NCBI GenBank assembly: GCA_027604665.1 | Contig: JADGIZ010000346.1 | Span: forward strand, 1 to 15,436 | DNA from: Polyrhizophydium stewartii | Taxonomy: Eukaryota > Chytridiomycota > Chytridiomycetes > Rhizophydiales | Length of the DNA: 15,436 bases | Reading direction: 5' to 3' | Part shown: positions 7,960 through 15,436 of the stretch, in pieces | How positions within the stretch are numbered: position 1 is the first letter of the stretch | Layout: each line of letters opens with the position of its first letter | Notes under the pieces: model-generated | The model's input: the letters and a program-made list of their open reading frames with translations, nothing else | What the model was told of the DNA's origin: nothing | Databases searched by the model: none | Position numbers and translations under genes: made by a program

Positions 7960-9057
7960 ATGTCCCATTTTGGCCGGCTCGAGGACCTTCAGCGCATCAG
8001 GTCCGCCCACACGTCCTCGCCGCGCCGTGCCAGCGCTTGCCCAGAGGCGGCAACAGGCACATGCGCTGACTTGGCGCAGCACCGTCTGACAACTGGCAAA
8101 CCTCAACCCAACTCGCACTCCAGAGTCCGAACTGCAGAGCTCGAGGCCGCCCGCGCCAGCATCCTCGAGACCTCCAAGCGTCTCGAGCACCAGGACGCTC
8201 TCATCTCGGAGATGTCTGCTGAGCAGCAGCGCCTCCTCGAAGAGCGCGCGGTGCTCCTCGAGCAGCTCCGCGTTGTGCAGCACGACCATGACGTTGTGAG
8301 TGTCCCAGGCGTTGGCGCGAGAGCCCGAGTCCGGCACCGGCGCGAGCTGCTGCCGCCGCTGACGCTCTCGGTCGTATGCGCTTTGGCTCCCGTGCGGCTC
8401 GCGGCGCCGTCCAGATCGCTGCCCAGCAAGCAGCGCTGCGTACGCTGCGCGAAGCGACGGGAGCGGAGCTCAAGTCGCTGCGAGCCTCGTTCGAGCCTCT
8501 CAAGGACAGCATCGACTCCCAGCGCGCGGCGCACGGTCTGCCGCGCCTGGCCACCCTGCAAGAGGCGGTTGAGACGCAGATGAGCAGGTGCACTGCCTGC
8601 GCACAGTGCCGCCGGCTCTTGCAGCCGCCGTGTGCTGACGCCGCGCATCTGCAGCTATCTGGAGGAGCGCCGCAACCGCTGGCTCCAAGCCGGCCTTCTC
8701 GAGCCAGCATCGACCGCCGCGCAGAGTTCGACATCGGGCACATCAACTCAAGCGCTGTCCTTGGGACATCCTGGTGCGAGCGCGGCCGAGGCTGGCGCAA
8801 GTGCAGCCGGAGGACGGGCGCATTCCTCGACAACCGCCGCACCGCCAACTGGCAGAGTGGCCAAGAAGACACCTGGCGGTGGCGGCAGGCACAGTGGCCA
8901 ACCAGGACATGCTGCTGCTGCACCGCCGGCGACATCGGGCACGCAGCACTCTGCGACCACTGCTGCACCGCACTCTCCCTTACGCGGGAGCGCTGCCGAG
9001 GAGAGGAGGCCCTCAAAGCAGCGAGCGGGCAGTGCACGAAGAAACCAAGATCAATGA
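7960..9057 (+). CDS. Unidentified coiled-coil protein
   Basis: I do not recognise the family. The proposed exons 7960-8000, 8124-8295, 8415-8587 and 8655-9057 give 262 aa with matching phases. Residues 1 to about 150 are charged heptad-rich helix: MSHFGRLEDLQRIR, then EAARASILETSKRLEHQDAL, EMSAEQQRLLEERAVLLEQL, LREATGAELKSLRASFEPLK, ending in SYLEERRNRWLQAGLLEP. The remaining 110 or so residues are low-complexity Ala/Ser/Thr/Gly/His-rich with a basic end (RRPSKQRAGSARRNQDQ). No enzyme motif or membrane segment is seen. Intron 3 has a GCTGAC branch and a clear CAG acceptor; intron 2 has a GTGAGT donor. Intron 1 (123 nt) has a weak GTCCGC donor, is a multiple of three and lacks stops, so it could be retained. 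The pattern suggests a structural or kinetochore/trafficking scaffold, but this is a guess. It converges on SMC5 with 72 nt between stops. Confidence 0.72.
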
Positions 9058-9129
9058 GCCTTTGTTCAAGAGCAGCAGCGACCAGTGTACACAATGTGCT
9101 CGCCTTGTGGCACGAGCGTTTACGGCAGC

Positions 9130-13908
<4,779 letters not shown>

Positions 13909-14121
13909 TCTGGCGGCGGACGGGGTGGGGGACGAGAGGCGTCGGCGGCTGAGAGTGCGGGCGGTTCGGGAAGAAATTGCGGACGGGAAACGGGATGTTC
14001 TATTCACGAATCGGCTTGTGCACGACGCAAACGCCCCGCCCTCCCGGCGACTGCCGCCGAGGCGGGCGCCGGTGGGGCTGGGGATCAGCGGTCATTCTTT
14101 CACGGGAAAGGGGATCGCAGT
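13909..14121 (-). promoter_or_regulatory. Upstream region of SMC5
   Basis: 213 nt between the phosphatase stop (14122) and the SMC5 ATG, both on the minus strand. It must hold the phosphatase 3' end and the SMC5 promoter. The sequence just before the ATG is pyrimidine-rich. No clear motif was identified. Confidence 0.45.
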
Positions 14122-15434
14122 CTAGGCGGTCGCCAGCGCATGGGCGGAGCGCAAACCAGCGAGGCGATACATGAAGTCGACGTAGTTGATGTAAAAGAGG
14201 TACGAGTCGCTCATCCAGAAGACAGACATGGTCGCATTTGGCTGGCCAAAGTGCTCGATTTCATAGTCCTGCAGCGCCTTTGCGAAGCCTTCGTTTGGAC
14301 GGATGATGGGCCGGATCTGGAGCGTGATGCATCGTCAGCAGGCGAGGCATGAAAGGCAGGAGGCGAGGGTCGTCTTTGTGGTGCGGTGCTCACCTTGTAC
14401 GTTGTGTTCCAGGCGTCGTAGAGTGACATGTGCATGTAGCGAATCATGTACGCAAGGACAATAGTGGACGAGCGGCTGACGCCCGCGTGGCAGTGAACCA
14501 GCACGCGCTCGCCGTTCCGGCGGGCCTTCTCGATGATGGACGTGGTTTCGTCAAAGAGGGTGTGGATGGGCACGGTGGGGCAGTCGCCGATCTCAAAGTC
14601 GTGGTACTTGACGCCGTCCTCCGGAGCGCAATGGTTGGTGAAGCCCCAGCCCAGGCGGATGACGTGGGTGATTTTGTTGGAGGCCAGAAGCTCGCGGGTG
14701 GCGGCCAAACAGCTTGCGAGATAGAGGAAGTCGGGCACGATCAGTTGCGGCGTGTCTGGCGGAGAGGCGGAGCCGAACCACACTGCCTGGACGAGCTGGT
14801 TCTGCCGCTCGCGCAGGTCGCCGACGGGGTCCGTGTCTGCGAGGCCCGCGAGCGACTGCAGAAAGTTGGCGTTGAGGGTTGCGGTGGACTCTGGGGGCGG
14901 GCAAGGCAGCAGGAGCGACGGGTAAAGGGCGGCGAGCTGGCGTAAGCCGCCCGACAGGAAGACGGCGGCACGACACAGGCCCTCGCGCCGCAGCAGCGCA
15001 GCGATATGTGCGGCGAAGCCGTCGTGGCCGCCTTCCTCATCGAGAACAACGACGACGTTGCCGATGCGGTGGCGGAAGATGGACGAGTCGACCCGATCAA
15101 ACTCGATGAGGTCTGGAGGATGATGGTCGGCGTCGTAGCCGCCTTGGCCGTGGCCAAGGTCTTGGCCCTCATCATCATGGTCTTCTTGGGTGTCTTCGTC
15201 GTCGTCGCGGGCCAGCAGCGAGGCGAGCTGCTCGTGGGCGGGCAGATCCAGGCTGGCTGGGAGGGCAGCGGGCGGCTTGTGCGCGGCCGAGGGCGGAGCA
15301 TCGGCGGCGAGGTTTGGCGAGGTGAAGCCGTTGCCGTCGCCGTCGGTGGTGGCCGAGGCGACGCTGTTGGGCACGGTCGCGTCGAGGGCGAGAGCAGCTG
15401 CGCGCGCGGCGGCTGCGCGCGCGGCGGCTGAGGG
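14122..15434 (-). CDS. Rhodanese/dual-specificity protein phosphatase (MKP-like), 5' partial
   Basis: A dual-specificity phosphatase that removes phosphate from Tyr and Ser/Thr, most likely of MAP-kinase type. Exons: 15434-14394 (open to the window edge, no ATG, so the 5' end is missing) and 14316-14122. The visible N-terminus is Ala-rich and disordered, then acidic (DDDEDTQEDHDDE). A rhodanese-like domain follows (FRHRIGNVVVVLDEEGG, then FLSGGLRQLAALYP). The DSP domain contains IGDCPTVPI with the probable general acid, the P-loop VHCHAGVSRSS (catalytic Cys codon 14492-14490) and RPIIRPNEGFAKAL after the intron. All catalytic residues are present. The arrangement resembles MAP-kinase phosphatases; the substrate kinase is an inference. 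The 77-nt intron has a GCTGAC branch. It lies upstream of SMC5 on the same strand. Confidence 0.93.
15398..15427. repeat. Two perfect 15-bp tandem units
   Basis: The unit ctgcgcgcgcggcgg occurs twice in a row. On the minus strand it lies in frame in the phosphatase N-terminus and codes Ala/Arg blocks. Confidence 0.85.
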
Positions 15435-15436
15435 AC

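Noticed and set aside
15006..15431. Plus-strand frame with an apparent hydrophobic stretch
   Set aside because: It mirrors the acidic, Asp/Glu-rich leader of the phosphatase; Asp codons GAC/GAT read as Val on the other strand.

Overview
This is a eukaryotic nuclear window. Seven protein genes are broken by many short spliceosomal introns (about 55-300 nt). Donors are mostly GTGNGN and branch sites are mostly CTGAC-like. Genes are GC-rich, closely packed and transcribed from both strands. The intron style, the compactness and the gene set (SMC5, U1-70K, BolA1, a Ymd8/SLC35C2-like transporter, a RING1-like ligase) suggest an early-diverging fungus, possibly a chytrid. That placement is inference; no rRNA or marker locus is present to confirm it.

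Layout. 1-369 is a 31-bp tandem array bracketed by an exact 32-bp direct repeat. 417-594 is a long imperfect palindrome. About 850-1953 is a decayed, truncated Ty3/gypsy retroelement (protease and start of reverse transcriptase). 1954-2625 has no convincing gene. The gene block follows: a drug/metabolite (TPT-type) transporter (4246 to 2627, minus), a short RING1/RNF2-like RING protein (5169 to 4349, minus), U1-70K (5598-7154, plus), a mitochondrial BolA1-like protein with a C-terminal polyglutamine (7801 to 7212, minus), an unidentified coiled-coil protein (7960-9057, plus), a complete SMC5 (13908 to 9130, minus, 18 exons), and a rhodanese/dual-specificity phosphatase whose 5' end lies outside the window (15434 to 14122, minus).

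All exon structures were built by hand. Each uses GT-AG borders (one GC-AG) that restore family motifs and keep the frame. The exon sums give whole codon numbers: transporter 444 aa, RING protein 161 aa, U1-70K 353 aa, BolA 146 aa, coiled-coil protein 262 aa, SMC5 1085 aa. Most of these genes are ordinary housekeeping genes and there is no sign of an operon-like system. The most unusual items are the polyQ-tailed BolA, the minimal RING1-like protein, the unidentified coiled-coil gene sharing a 158-nt divergent promoter with BolA, two stop codons embedded in AATAAA, and the repeat-rich, transposon-bearing left flank.
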